A DNA stretch of 47,562 nucleotides from Aquabacterium soli (GCF_003933735.1 NZ_RSED01000012.1:1-47562); one strand, 5' to 3'; shown: positions 10,308 to 18,499, numbered from the stretch's first letter. The notes: a model not told the origin generated them from the letters alone. Made by a program: numbers and translations.

Positions 10308-12257
10308 TCATGGCGCCGGCTCGGCCAGCAGCTTGCGCACTTCGTCCTGCAAACGTTCAGGCGTCACATCCGACGCGGCGATGGGCGCTCCCACCACCAG
10401 GCCGACATGGTTGAGGATGCCGCGCCGGAAAGGACGCGACATGGCCGCACCGTCGATGCGTGAGAAGTACGAGCCCCACAGGTTGTGCAGCGCCGATGGG
10501 ATCACCGGCACCTGATCGTGGCCTTCGATGATCTTCATGATGCCGCCCTTGAAGGGTTGCAGCTGGCCATCCCTGGTGATGGCGCCTTCCGGGAACAGGC
10601 ACAGCAGATCACCGTTGGCCAGCACCTCGCGCGCCCGCACGAAGGCCTGCTCGTAGGCCTCGGGGTCTTCCTTCTGCGGCGCGATGGGAATGGCCTTGCA
10701 CAGCCGGAAGAACCAGCCCAGGGCCGGGTTCTTGAAGATGCGGTGGTCCATCAGGAACACCATGGGCCGCGGGCTGATGACTCCCAGGATCACGGCATCG
10801 ACGAAGCTGACGTGGTTGCACACCAAGATGGCAGCGCCATCGGTGGGCAGGTGCTCATCGCCACGCACGCGCAGGCGGTACACGAAACGCGTCACCACCA
10901 GCATCACCAGGCGGATGATGTACTCGGGCATCAGCCAGAACACATAACCCACCACGACCACGTTGAGCAAGGCCGTGGCACCGAACACCTGCGGGATCGT
11001 GAAACCCGCGCCCAGCATGGCACCCGCGGCCAGGGCACTCACGATCATGAACAGCGCGTTGAGGATGTTGTTGGCTGCGATGATGCGGGCACGGTGGCTG
11101 GGCCGGGCACGCAACTGGATCAGCGCGTACATGGGCACGCTGTACAGTCCGGCACTGAAGGCCAGCAGGGCCAGATCGGCCATCACGCGCCAGTGCGCCG
11201 GCTGATGGATGAACTCGGACACGGTGTACAGCGTTGCCACGCCAGCATGCGACAGCCCGCGGCTGGCGAAGTACAGATCCAGCGCGAACACGCTCATGCC
11301 CACGGCGCCGATGGGCACCAGGCCGATCTCCACGCTGCGGTGCGACAAGGTCTCGCACAGCAGCGACCCGATCGCGATGCCGATGGAGAACACCACCAAC
11401 AGCAGCGAGGCCACATGCGCATCGCCCCCCAGCACATCGCGCGCGAAGGATGGGAACTGCGACAGGAACACCGCGCCGAAGAACCACATCCACGAGATGC
11501 CCAGCAGCGAACGGAACACGCTGGGGTACTCGCTGGCCAGCTTGAGGTTGCGCCAGGTTTCAGTGACGGGGTTCCAGTTCAGGCGCAGGCCGGGCTCGGA
11601 CGAGGGCGAATCAGGGATGCGCAGCGACACCAGCCAGCCCAGCACCGCCACGCTCACGCAGGCCAGGGCCGCCCACTTGGCGCCGGGTGCACCCAGGCCC
11701 ATGATCAGGCCCCCACCCACGTTGCCCAGCAGGATGGACACGAAGGTGCCCATCTCGACCATGCCGTTGCCCCCGGTCAGCTCGCGCGGGCTGAGGTGCT
11801 GCGGCAGGTAGGCGTACTTGACGGGGCCGAAGAAGGTGGAGTGCAGACCCATCAGGGCCACACAGCACAGCAACGTGACCACGTTCTGCGTCAGGAAGCC
11901 CCAGGCGGCCAGCCCCATGATGGCCACCTCCAGCAGCTTGATGGACCGCATGATGCGGGCCTTGTCGTACTTGTCGGCCCATTGGCCCGCCGTGGCCGAG
12001 AACAGCAGAAACGGCAGGATGAACAGCGCTCCGATCACCAGGCCGGCCATCTTGGGCTCCAGCCACGACACGTGCAACTGGTAGGTCACCAGCACCGTGA
12101 AGGCGAACTTGAACAGGTTGTCGTTGCCCGCGCCCAGGAACTGGGTCCAGAAGAAGGGGCCGAAGCGCCGCTGGCCCAGCAGGGCGAACTGGTTGCCGGG
12201 CGGCGGGTTGGCTGCGGCATCAGGGGCCGGATAAGGCGTGCTTGCTGCTTCACTCAC
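10308..12257 (-). CDS. LplT-like MFS transporter fused to PlsC-type acyltransferase
   Basis: A 649-aa fusion. Residues about 20-430 are an LplT-like MFS transporter (LLGQRRFGPFFW, GNDNLFKF). The last ~210 residues are a 1-acyl-glycerophosphate acyltransferase (PlsC) domain with the catalytic HX4D motif NHVSFVD near residue 460 and the substrate motif LFPEGAITRDG. Related proteins import lysophospholipids and re-acylate them; here the acyl-ACP synthetase domain of Aas is absent. The start is taken as GTG at 12257 because GGAGAGG sits 9 bases upstream. The frame is open further upstream to 12815, but that part overlaps the DUF2145 gene and looks non-coding. An ATG at 12293 is a less likely alternative. 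Confidence 0.85.
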   Translation of the reverse strand: MSEAASTPYPAPDAAANPPPGNQFALLGQRRFGPFFWTQFLGAGNDNLFKFAFTVLVTYQLHVSWLEPKMAGLVIGALFILPFLLFSATAGQWADKYDKARIMRSIKLLEVAIMGLAAWGFLTQNVVTLLCCVALMGLHSTFFGPVKYAYLPQHLSPRELTGGNGMVEMGTFVSILLGNVGGGLIMGLGAPGAKWAALACVSVAVLGWLVSLRIPDSPSSEPGLRLNWNPVTETWRNLKLASEYPSVFRSLLGISWMWFFGAVFLSQFPSFARDVLGGDAHVASLLLVVFSIGIAIGSLLCETLSHRSVEIGLVPIGAVGMSVFALDLYFASRGLSHAGVATLYTVSEFIHQPAHWRVMADLALLAFSAGLYSVPMYALIQLRARPSHRARIIAANNILNALFMIVSALAAGAMLGAGFTIPQVFGATALLNVVVVGYVFWLMPEYIIRLVMLVVTRFVYRLRVRGDEHLPTDGAAILVCNHVSFVDAVILGVISPRPMVFLMDHRIFKNPALGWFFRLCKAIPIAPQKEDPEAYEQAFVRAREVLANGDLLCLFPEGAITRDGQLQPFKGGIMKIIEGHDQVPVIPSALHNLWGSYFSRIDGAAMSRPFRRGILNHVGLVVGAPIAASDVTPERLQDEVRKLLAEPAP

Positions 12258-12319
12258 GGAATGGTTCCTCTCCTGTGGGCCATGGACCTGCATTGAACAC
12301 CAAAACCCCGCCCTTCCCT

Positions 12320-13111
12320 TCATCGAATCACCAAGGTTTCTCCACCCAGTGCCGATCGTTGCAACCACGCGAACACCGAGTCGACGGTGACGGTGCGGAT
12401 ACGCCCCGTGAAACGGAGCTCGGGCGGGTGGTCGTCGAAGCTGACATTGGCCCGGGTCATGCGCCCGCCCAGCCGCTTCAACGCCGACAGGTGGATCTCG
12501 GCGGGCTGATAGCCGGCTTGCTGCAACCAGCGCTGCGCCCCACCCCGGTCGACCACGCTCGCATCCATGCTGGCAGCCAGCACTTCGATGGTCCACAGGT
12601 TGCTCTGCTGGTAACGCTGGGCCCACGGGTAGGCCAGCATGCTGTATCGCCGGGTGTGAAGGGGCACGGTGAGCACCGCTCCCTTCAGCCGCGGCAGCAG
12701 GCGCGCCTGCACCTCGGGCCGAGGCACCACCATGGCGGCCACGTACTCGTGCGGCGCATCCAGGAAGAAATCGCCCAGGCCCTCTCGGTAGATGGCTGAG
12801 CGGTCGGTGCCGCACTGGTTGAGCTTGTGCAGCACGCGCCAGGTGCCGCCGTCCTTGTAGGCCCAGCCCATGTGCGAGTAGCGGATGCGGTACTGGCCCA
12901 GGTCCTGCCCCGCCCTGGCCAGGGCCACCACGGTGGCGCCCGTGGCATCGAGGGCCTGCAGGGTGCGCTCGGCCAGGCCCAGGCCCAGCGTGATGGACGC
13001 GACCGTGGGCGGGGTGGTCTCACAGGGGCGCCCGGCCCAGGCGGGCATCCCAAGGGCGGAGGCCAGCAAGCCCGCGGCCAACGAGCGGCGCAGCCATGTC
13101 GAATGGATCAT
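12320..13111 (-). CDS. DUF2145 domain protein, exported
   Basis: 263 aa with a signal peptide (RRSLAAGLLASALGMPAWA, then GRPC). The body matches the DUF2145 family: IRYSHMGWAYKD, WRVLHKLNQCGT and SAIYREGLGDFFLD. The function is not established. A conserved H80 (YSHMGWAY) and C100 (LNQCG) would suit a papain-like or NlpC/P60-like hydrolase, but this is inference. The start is supported by AAGG 10 bases upstream. It sits 12 bases after the preceding small exported protein and 62 bases before the LplT-PlsC fusion, so a periplasmic role connected to this envelope cluster is plausible. Confidence 0.8.
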   Translation of the reverse strand: MIHSTWLRRSLAAGLLASALGMPAWAGRPCETTPPTVASITLGLGLAERTLQALDATGATVVALARAGQDLGQYRIRYSHMGWAYKDGGTWRVLHKLNQCGTDRSAIYREGLGDFFLDAPHEYVAAMVVPRPEVQARLLPRLKGAVLTVPLHTRRYSMLAYPWAQRYQQSNLWTIEVLAASMDASVVDRGGAQRWLQQAGYQPAEIHLSALKRLGGRMTRANVSFDDHPPELRFTGRIRTVTVDSVFAWLQRSALGGETLVIR

Positions 13112-13123
13112 GATGCGCCGCCT

Positions 13124-13570
13124 TCAGTCGATCACGCGTTCATGGTGCAGCAGCGCCTTGCCCAGGGTGTTGGGCACGAAGGCCAGCACCTGGCCGGCGG
13201 CCGAGAGCACCACCCCTGCGCCCACCGCGCTGACGGTCACCACCGTGCCTGCAGCCACGGATGCCGCGCCAGCCGCCTTGCCTAGCACCTTGATCACCAC
13301 GCGGGCGCCGTCACTGGCGCGTTGCAGCACCCACACCGTGCCTTCGGCCAAGGTTTCCACCGCCACCACGGTGAGCACCACGCCGGCCGACAGCACCATG
13401 GAAGGCGCAACCACGGACACGGCCACCGGCACGGCCGAGAGCGCACTCGCTTCAGACGGCGCATCGGCCTGGGCCCGGATCGGCGCCAGTGCCACGGCCA
13501 AGGCCAGACAGAACGCACCACTGGCACGCTGCAGGCCCCAAAAGCCGCGATTCATCACTCGCTCGCTCAT
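13124..13570 (-). CDS. Small exported hydrophobic protein of unknown function
   Basis: I do not recognise a named family. The 148-aa product starts at ATG 13570, preceded by a good AGGAG ribosome site. It has a signal peptide (ASGAFCLALAVALAPIRAQA). The mature part is dominated by Val, Ala, Ser and Gly: a long hydrophobic run at about residues 46-72 (VPVAVSVVAPSMVLSAGVVL) and a second at about 98-130, separated by a charged WVLQRASDGARVVIKVLG segment. It ends HHERVID. The hydrophobic runs may be membrane helices or glycine-zipper-like. It is packed between the YiaA-type gene (11-base gap) and DUF2145 (12-base gap), so the three are almost certainly one operon. Confidence 0.72.
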   Translation of the reverse strand: MSERVMNRGFWGLQRASGAFCLALAVALAPIRAQADAPSEASALSAVPVAVSVVAPSMVLSAGVVLTVVAVETLAEGTVWVLQRASDGARVVIKVLGKAAGAASVAAGTVVTVSAVGAGVVLSAAGQVLAFVPNTLGKALLHHERVID

Positions 13571-13581
13571 GGGTTTCTCCT

Positions 13582-14028
13582 TCATTGTTGGGCCGACAAA
13601 CGCTCTGGCACCGGCATGCGCTCGGCACGGCGGACATCGTGGGCGTCGCGCAGCATCTTGGCGAGCGTGAAGGCCGACGAGATCAGGAACAGCCAGCACA
13701 CCATCAGGTAGGCCTTGTAGGCCGGCGCCACCGACATCTGCCACAGGCCCCACCCCGTCAGGGCCACGGCCATGCCGAAGCCGCTCCACACCACCAGCGA
13801 CCACATCGGCGTTTCATCCAGGCGCGCCGCCTTGTCGCGCACGAACTTGGACAGCACGAATACCGCCGACAGGCAGAACACATAGCCCATCACCATGAAC
13901 GCCTGCTCCAGCGGCGTGACCGGCAGCCAGGCCAGGCCTGTGCCGCACAGGCAGGCGGCGATGGAGAAAGAGATCCACACCTGGGCTTTCCAGGCGGAGG
14001 TGTCACGGAGAACTGGGCTGGGCGTCAT
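13582..14028 (-). CDS. YiaA/YiaB-type inner membrane protein
   Basis: 148 aa with four transmembrane helices arranged as two copies of the YiaA/YiaB two-helix domain. Copy one is WISFSIAACLCGTGLAWL with AFMVMGYVFCLSAVFVLSKFVRD; copy two is VVWSGFGMAVALTGWGLW with AYLMVCWLFLISSAFTLAKMLRD. Each copy ends in an SxxFxLxKxxRD motif, so the repeat is visible within the protein. The family's function is unknown. It is the first gene of the minus-strand run, divergent from the XRE-type regulator at 14154, and has a candidate promoter at 14058-14086. Confidence 0.82.
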   Translation of the reverse strand: MTPSPVLRDTSAWKAQVWISFSIAACLCGTGLAWLPVTPLEQAFMVMGYVFCLSAVFVLSKFVRDKAARLDETPMWSLVVWSGFGMAVALTGWGLWQMSVAPAYKAYLMVCWLFLISSAFTLAKMLRDAHDVRRAERMPVPERLSAQQ

Positions 14029-14057
14029 GTGGTGCCTCGGCTGTTGAACATGGGCGC

Positions 14058-14086
14058 ATTGTGTGAAGACGCCCCATCAGGGTCAA
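14058..14086 (-). promoter_or_regulatory. Candidate promoter of the YiaA-DUF2145 operon
   Basis: On the minus strand, TTGACC (14081-14086) is followed after 17 bases by CACAAT (14058-14063). The match to sigma-70 boxes is 5/6 and 4/6. It lies 30 bases upstream of the yiaA-type ATG. The back-to-back regulator promoter starts 15 bases away, so one factor bound at the 14099-14112 palindrome could affect both. Confidence 0.5.
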
Positions 14087-14098
14087 CGAGACAATACG

Positions 14099-14144
14099 AA
14101 GTTGATCAACTTGCGCTTTGAAGTATCATTTTTCGATACTTCAA
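14099..14144 (+). promoter_or_regulatory. Two palindromes and promoter upstream of XRE-type regulator
   Basis: Two perfect palindromic elements occur in the divergent intergenic region. The first is a 14-bp palindrome, AAGTTGATCAACTT (14099-14112). The second is a 10-bp inverted repeat, TTGAAGTATC / GATACTTCAA, with a 7-base spacer (14118-14144). Their left GAAGT motifs start 22 bases apart (14098 and 14120), about two DNA turns. A sigma-70-like promoter, TTGATC (14102-14107), 16 bases, TATCAT (14124-14129), overlaps both. This is the layout expected for autoregulation by a dimeric repressor encoded just downstream (inference). Confidence 0.6.
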
Positions 14145-14153
14145 GGCACCTCC

Positions 14154-14945
14154 ATGGGCACCAGCCTGGACCTCGTCACCGCACTCAAGGCCGAGCTGAA
14201 GCACAGCGGCCTCACCTACGCCGACCTGGCCACACGGCTGGGCATGGCCGAATCGAGCATCAAGCGCATCTTTGCCAAGGGCGACATGCCCCTGTCACGC
14301 ATCGACGAGATCTGCCGCGTACTCAAGCTGGATTTCGCAGAGCTGGCGCGCCGCGTGGCCGATGCGCAGCCGTTGCGGCGTGAGCTCACCCTCGCGCAGG
14401 AAAAGGCCGTGGTGGCCGACCGAAAGTTGCTGCTGATGGCCATCTGCTGCCTGAGCCAATGGACCTTCGAGCAGATCGTGGCCACCTACGAGATCAGCGA
14501 ACCCGAATGCATCCGCTACTTCACCCGGCTGGACAAACTGGGCATCATCGAGCTGCGGCCCCTGAACCGCTACCGCCTCAATGTCAGCAAGACCTTCCGC
14601 TGGCGGCCTCATGGTCCGGTGATGCAGTTCTTCCGCGAGCAGGTGGTTGACGAGTACTTTGCCGGGGGCTTCGACGGGGAAGACGAACTGCTGCTGTTGG
14701 TGCACGGCTCGCTGGGGCCCGGCCTCAGCAAGGCCTTTGCCGAACGGCTGCAGCGCGTGGCGGAAGATTTCTCGCTGCAGCACCTGTCGGACCAGCGCCT
14801 GCCGATGAAGCAGCGCAAGCCCTATACCCTGGTGGTGGGGCTGCGATCCTGGTGGTTCCAGGCCTTCGTGGACTTGTGGCGCGAGTGGGACGGGCCGGAC
14901 GGCCATGCAGGGGCCCGCGCCAAAGACAGCCTCAAGGCTTCTTGA
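14154..14945 (+). CDS. XRE-family HTH transcriptional regulator with C-terminal unknown domain
   Basis: 263 aa. Residues about 6-60 form a Cro/CI-type helix-turn-helix (LTYADLATRLGMAESSIKRIF, then DMPLSRIDEICRVLKLDFAELARR). The remaining ~200 residues contain a winged-helix-like stretch (LLMAICCLSQWTFEQIVATY, YFTRLDKLGIIELRPLNRYRL) and a C-terminal region I do not recognise. The ATG at 14154 is preferred, with AAGG 8-11 bases upstream; a TTG at 14118 would put the start inside the inverted repeat. It is divergent from the YiaA/DUF2145 operon and its 3' end overlaps the convergent CoA-transferase gene by 14 bases. Control of that operon is inferred from position. Confidence 0.8.
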   Translation: MGTSLDLVTALKAELKHSGLTYADLATRLGMAESSIKRIFAKGDMPLSRIDEICRVLKLDFAELARRVADAQPLRRELTLAQEKAVVADRKLLLMAICCLSQWTFEQIVATYEISEPECIRYFTRLDKLGIIELRPLNRYRLNVSKTFRWRPHGPVMQFFREQVVDEYFAGGFDGEDELLLLVHGSLGPGLSKAFAERLQRVAEDFSLQHLSDQRLPMKQRKPYTLVVGLRSWWFQAFVDLWREWDGPDGHAGARAKDSLKAS

Positions 14946-16140
14946 GCCGGCCCAGCACCTCGTCGGTGTCCTCGCCCAACAAGGGGCCGCGCCGCGTGAT
15001 GCCGCCCGGTGTGCGCGACAGCTTGGGGATGATGCCAGGCACCTCCACCGTGAGGCCATCGTGCGTGGTCACGGGCAGCACCATCTCGCGGGCGCGGTAG
15101 TGCGGGTCTTCGGCGATGTCCTTGGCCGAGTAGATGCGGCCCACCGGCACGCTGACGGCGTTGAGCGTGTCCACCACCTCGGCCACGGGGCGCGCCGAGG
15201 TCCATGCCCCGATGGCCTCGTCGATCTCGGCCACACGGGCCACCCGCCCCGGGTTGGCGGCCAGGTCTGGGTCTTGCGCCATGTCGGCGCGGCCGATGGC
15301 CTGCATCAGGCGCTTGAAGATCGAATCCCCATTGCCACCGATCACCACCATGCCATCGGCACAGGGGTAGGCGTTGCTGGGCGCGATGCCTGGCAAGGCC
15401 GATCCGGCTGGCTGACGCACGGCACCGAAGGCACTGAACTCGGGCAACAGGCTTTCCATGCAGTTGAAGACGGCCTCGTACAGGGCCACATCCACCACCT
15501 GGCCGCGCCCCCGCGGCGCATCAGGGGTGATGCTGGCGTGCCGGGCCTGCAAGGCCATCAGGATGCCGATCACCCCATGCAGGCCCGCCAGCGTGTCGCC
15601 CAGGCTGACACCGGCGCGCACGGGCGTGCGGCCCGGTTCGGCGTTGAGGTAGCGCATGCCGCCCATGGCCTCGGCCACGACGGCAAAGCCAGGGCGCTCA
15701 CGGTAGGGACCTGTCTGTCCGTAGCCGCTGATGCGCAGCATGATCAGGCCGGGGTTGGTGCGGCTGAGCTCGTCATAGCCCAGGCCCCACTTTTCCATGG
15801 TGCCGGGCTTGAAGTTCTCGATCAGCGCATCGGCTTCGTCGATGAGCTGGCGCACGGTGTCTCGGCCTTCAGGTGAGCGCAGATCCAGCACCACGCTTTT
15901 CTTGTTGCGGCTCTGAACCTGCCACCACACGCTCAGGCCGTTGTGCAGCATGCGCCATTGGCGCAGCGGGTCGCCACCGCCCTGCCCGGCTTCATCGGCC
16001 GGAGGTTCGATCTTGATGACCTCGGCCCCGAAATCGGCCAGGGTCTTGCCGGCGAAGGGGCCGGCGATCAGTTGGCCGAGTTCGAGAACTTTGAGGCCGG
16101 CCAGAGGGCCGCCGGCCGGCGTGACAGCAGTGTTCGACAT
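14932..16140 (-). CDS. CaiB/BaiF family (class III) CoA-transferase
   Basis: 402-aa class III CoA-transferase, a family that moves CoA between carboxylic acids. Family blocks are LAGLKVLELGQLIAGPFAG, LADFGAEVIKIEPP, NKKSVVLDLRSPEGRD, ADALIENFKPGTMEKWGLGY, GYGQTGPYRERPGFAVVAEA and GRIYSAKDIAEDPHY. The start is set at 16140 (MSNTAVTP) because the family begins there; the frame is open 15 codons further upstream. It has no acyl-CoA dehydrogenase or racemase partner nearby, so the substrate cannot be inferred. It lies 82 bases after the TonB-dependent receptor gene on the same strand. Confidence 0.9.
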   Translation of the reverse strand: MSNTAVTPAGGPLAGLKVLELGQLIAGPFAGKTLADFGAEVIKIEPPADEAGQGGGDPLRQWRMLHNGLSVWWQVQSRNKKSVVLDLRSPEGRDTVRQLIDEADALIENFKPGTMEKWGLGYDELSRTNPGLIMLRISGYGQTGPYRERPGFAVVAEAMGGMRYLNAEPGRTPVRAGVSLGDTLAGLHGVIGILMALQARHASITPDAPRGRGQVVDVALYEAVFNCMESLLPEFSAFGAVRQPAGSALPGIAPSNAYPCADGMVVIGGNGDSIFKRLMQAIGRADMAQDPDLAANPGRVARVAEIDEAIGAWTSARPVAEVVDTLNAVSVPVGRIYSAKDIAEDPHYRAREMVLPVTTHDGLTVEVPGIIPKLSRTPGGITRRGPLLGEDTDEVLGRLKKP

Positions 16141-16222
16141 GGCAATCAGCAGACAGAGCGTGGACGGGTGGCATTGTCGCGCCATCCGCCACGGTGCTCC
16201 GCCCGCCGACAGCGGACAGGCG

Positions 16223-18409
16223 TCAGAACTCGATCTGCCCGGAAATGGCCAAGGAGCGAGGCGCGCCCGTCGAGTTCGCCGTCAGCCAGTAGCTCTTGTT
16301 CGTGACGTTGTTGATGTTGAGCCGCAGCGTCAGCGGCAGGTTGATCAGCTTGGTCTTGTAGCGCGCGCCGATGTCCGCCGTGGTGAAGTCAGGGATCCCG
16401 TCGGTGTTGAGCGGATCGACCGACTGCTTGCCGGTGTAGTAGAGGCCGCCCGTGAGGGTCAGGCCGGCCACCGCGGGCAAATCGTATTCGGCATACACCT
16501 TGGCAAATTTCTCGGCCACGTTGGCCGGAGTCTTGCCTTCCAGTGCAGGCGTCTGCCGGTTGCGGGTGACTTCGGCGTTCATGATGGTCACACCACCAAC
16601 GACCGTCAGGCCAGGCAGCACGCGGCCGGTGCTGGTCAACTCCACGCCTGTGTGCACCTGGCGGCCATCCTGCACGAAGGTGTAGGGGCCTGTGTTGCCC
16701 GCTCGTTCGTAGTATTGCAGGCCCTTGTCGATCTGGAAGACCGCTGCCGTGAGCAGCGCCCCACCGACGGTGGCTTTCACGCCCAGTTCGATCTGCTGGC
16801 TTTCAAGCGGCGGCTTGATCTCGTCCGGGTTGGTGACGGGTTGGCCGCTGTAGGTTTTTGCTGCCGTGCCGCCCTTTTCCATGCTCTCGATGTAGCTGCC
16901 ATACACCGTCACGTTGGGCACCGGCTTGAACAGCAGGGAAGCGCTCGGCGTGACCCGTGTTTCGTCATAGACCGAGGTGGTCGCACCGAACGCCTTGTCA
17001 TAGATGGTCGACTGGGTCAGGCCCAGCAATGCGCTCCATCGGTCACCGAACTCGATGTCGTTGCCCACCACGAGGTTGCTGTTGTGCGTGCGGGCCGCCA
17101 CATACTTGGCACCTGCGACGGGCAAGGGACGCGTCGTCAGGTAGATGGGCGACGACAGATTGAATGCTCCGGAGATGGCGGTGCCCCAACCTCCGGTTCC
17201 GGATGAACTGCGGTAGTTGGTCCGCTCGTCGATGTCACCGAAGAATCCTGCGGTGACCTTGTGACGCACGCTGCCCGTGTTGAAGCGCACATCGGCCAGC
17301 GCGTACATCGCCTGGTTCGTGATGTCCGGGTACTCCCAGTTGCTGATCTGGACGGTGTAGGCGCCGCGTGAAGAAGAGAATGTGTTGTTGACCGCGCCCA
17401 GGGCTGAGTCGCTCTTGCGGCGTGCCACGCCGGCACGGATGCCGAGCACCTCGCTCACGTCCCACTGCAGGCGCGCTGCGGCATGCGCCTGGTTGGTCTC
17501 TGTGTAAGTGAAAGGCTGTCCCCAGTAGCTGCCGACATCAGGCGCACCGGGATACTTCACGGCGCTGCTGGCCACCGACCAGTAGGGGTTCGTGCCGTCC
17601 ATGCGGTAATGGCTGTACGAGGCATCGAACTGCACCTTCAGGCGCTGGCTGATGTTCCAGTCCACGGCGCCAGACACCAGTTGACGGCTGATGGACTGGT
17701 GATCGGTGGCGGTGCCCCCATCCTGGGCCACCACATTGAGTCGCGCAGCCACGCGGCCTTGCTCGTCGATGGGCACATTGAAATCGCCGTGCACATAGGC
17801 ACTGCTGCCTTCCGCGATGCCCACCGTGACACGATTGAAGCGGTCAGCCGACGGACGCTTGAGGACATAGTTGAGGGTTCCGCCCACATTGCCAGGCCCG
17901 TACAGAAAGCCCGACAGGCCCGTCAGCACCTCGACACGCTCCTTGTCCTCCATGTCGACACTGATCATGTTGGCATTGGGCTGGCCATCGATGCGCTTGT
18001 TCGAGCCGACGCTGAAGCCGCGCATCGTCACTCCCGAAAAGAAACGCGATTGCGGGTTGTTCAACTGGATCACCGGATTGATCTTGATGACATCGTCCGG
18101 CTTGGTCGCCTGCACGTTCTCAATCAGTTCGCGCGAAATGACGTTGATGGAAAACGGCGTGTCCTGTAGTGACTTGGCGCCCAGCGCCCCCACTTGCGAT
18201 GCCGTGCTGCTGCGGTATCCCCGCCCGGCATCACCCTCCGGCTTTTCCCGGCTGGCAAGCACACGCACCTCCGGAAGGCTTTCGCTGCTGCCACCAGCCG
18301 ACGCTGCCAGCGCCGCGGCCTCCTGCGCCCAGGAAGGCAAGGCCGCCGCACACGCCAGAACAGCCATGGCAACGGGGTTGAGGCGAGAGAGAAATGAAGA
18401 CTGCTGCAT
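16223..18409 (-). CDS. TonB-dependent siderophore receptor
   Basis: Outer-membrane gated channel of 728 aa (start MQQSSF at 18409; an ATG four codons upstream is possible). It has a signal peptide ending ALPSWA, a candidate TonB box (LPEVRVLAS), a plug domain (DTPFSINVISRELIENVQA, GVTMRGF, RVEVLTGLSGFLYGPGNVGG) and a 22-strand-type barrel ending in ISGQIEF with terminal Phe. The plug wording fits the siderophore-receptor subfamily; the siderophore is unknown and no biosynthetic genes are near. It follows tonB-exbB-exbD on the same strand but is separated by a terminator. I found no clear Fur box of its own. Its codon use looks less GC-biased than its neighbours. Confidence 0.9.
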   Translation of the reverse strand: MQQSSFLSRLNPVAMAVLACAAALPSWAQEAAALAASAGGSSESLPEVRVLASREKPEGDAGRGYRSSTASQVGALGAKSLQDTPFSINVISRELIENVQATKPDDVIKINPVIQLNNPQSRFFSGVTMRGFSVGSNKRIDGQPNANMISVDMEDKERVEVLTGLSGFLYGPGNVGGTLNYVLKRPSADRFNRVTVGIAEGSSAYVHGDFNVPIDEQGRVAARLNVVAQDGGTATDHQSISRQLVSGAVDWNISQRLKVQFDASYSHYRMDGTNPYWSVASSAVKYPGAPDVGSYWGQPFTYTETNQAHAAARLQWDVSEVLGIRAGVARRKSDSALGAVNNTFSSSRGAYTVQISNWEYPDITNQAMYALADVRFNTGSVRHKVTAGFFGDIDERTNYRSSSGTGGWGTAISGAFNLSSPIYLTTRPLPVAGAKYVAARTHNSNLVVGNDIEFGDRWSALLGLTQSTIYDKAFGATTSVYDETRVTPSASLLFKPVPNVTVYGSYIESMEKGGTAAKTYSGQPVTNPDEIKPPLESQQIELGVKATVGGALLTAAVFQIDKGLQYYERAGNTGPYTFVQDGRQVHTGVELTSTGRVLPGLTVVGGVTIMNAEVTRNRQTPALEGKTPANVAEKFAKVYAEYDLPAVAGLTLTGGLYYTGKQSVDPLNTDGIPDFTTADIGARYKTKLINLPLTLRLNINNVTNKSYWLTANSTGAPRSLAISGQIEF

Positions 18410-18464
18410 GACTTGACCCAATCAAAAATGCACAAATATGGGGATAAAGGACACAACGGGCGCG

Positions 18465-18487
18465 AAAAAAGCGGCTGAGGCCGCTTT
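18465..18487 (-). terminator. Rho-independent terminator after exbD
   Basis: On the minus strand, AAAGCGGC, loop CTCA, GCCGCTTT, followed by further Ts. The stem is 18468-18487 and the T-run lies on its 18465 side. It lies 48 bases past the exbD stop and before the receptor gene, so it should separate the tonB operon from the receptor. Confidence 0.85.
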
Positions 18488-18499
18488 GGGGGAGTGGGT

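Noticed and set aside
10485..12296. A 603-codon open frame opposite the LplT-PlsC fusion
   Set aside because: Composition (HQ, GQ, AD runs) is typical of an antisense shadow; the other strand has clear MFS and PlsC motifs.
12258..12815. N-terminal extension of the LplT-PlsC frame
   Set aside because: It overlaps the DUF2145 gene on the same strand, is Arg/Gly/Ala-rich without family similarity, and a ribosome site supports the GTG at 12257.
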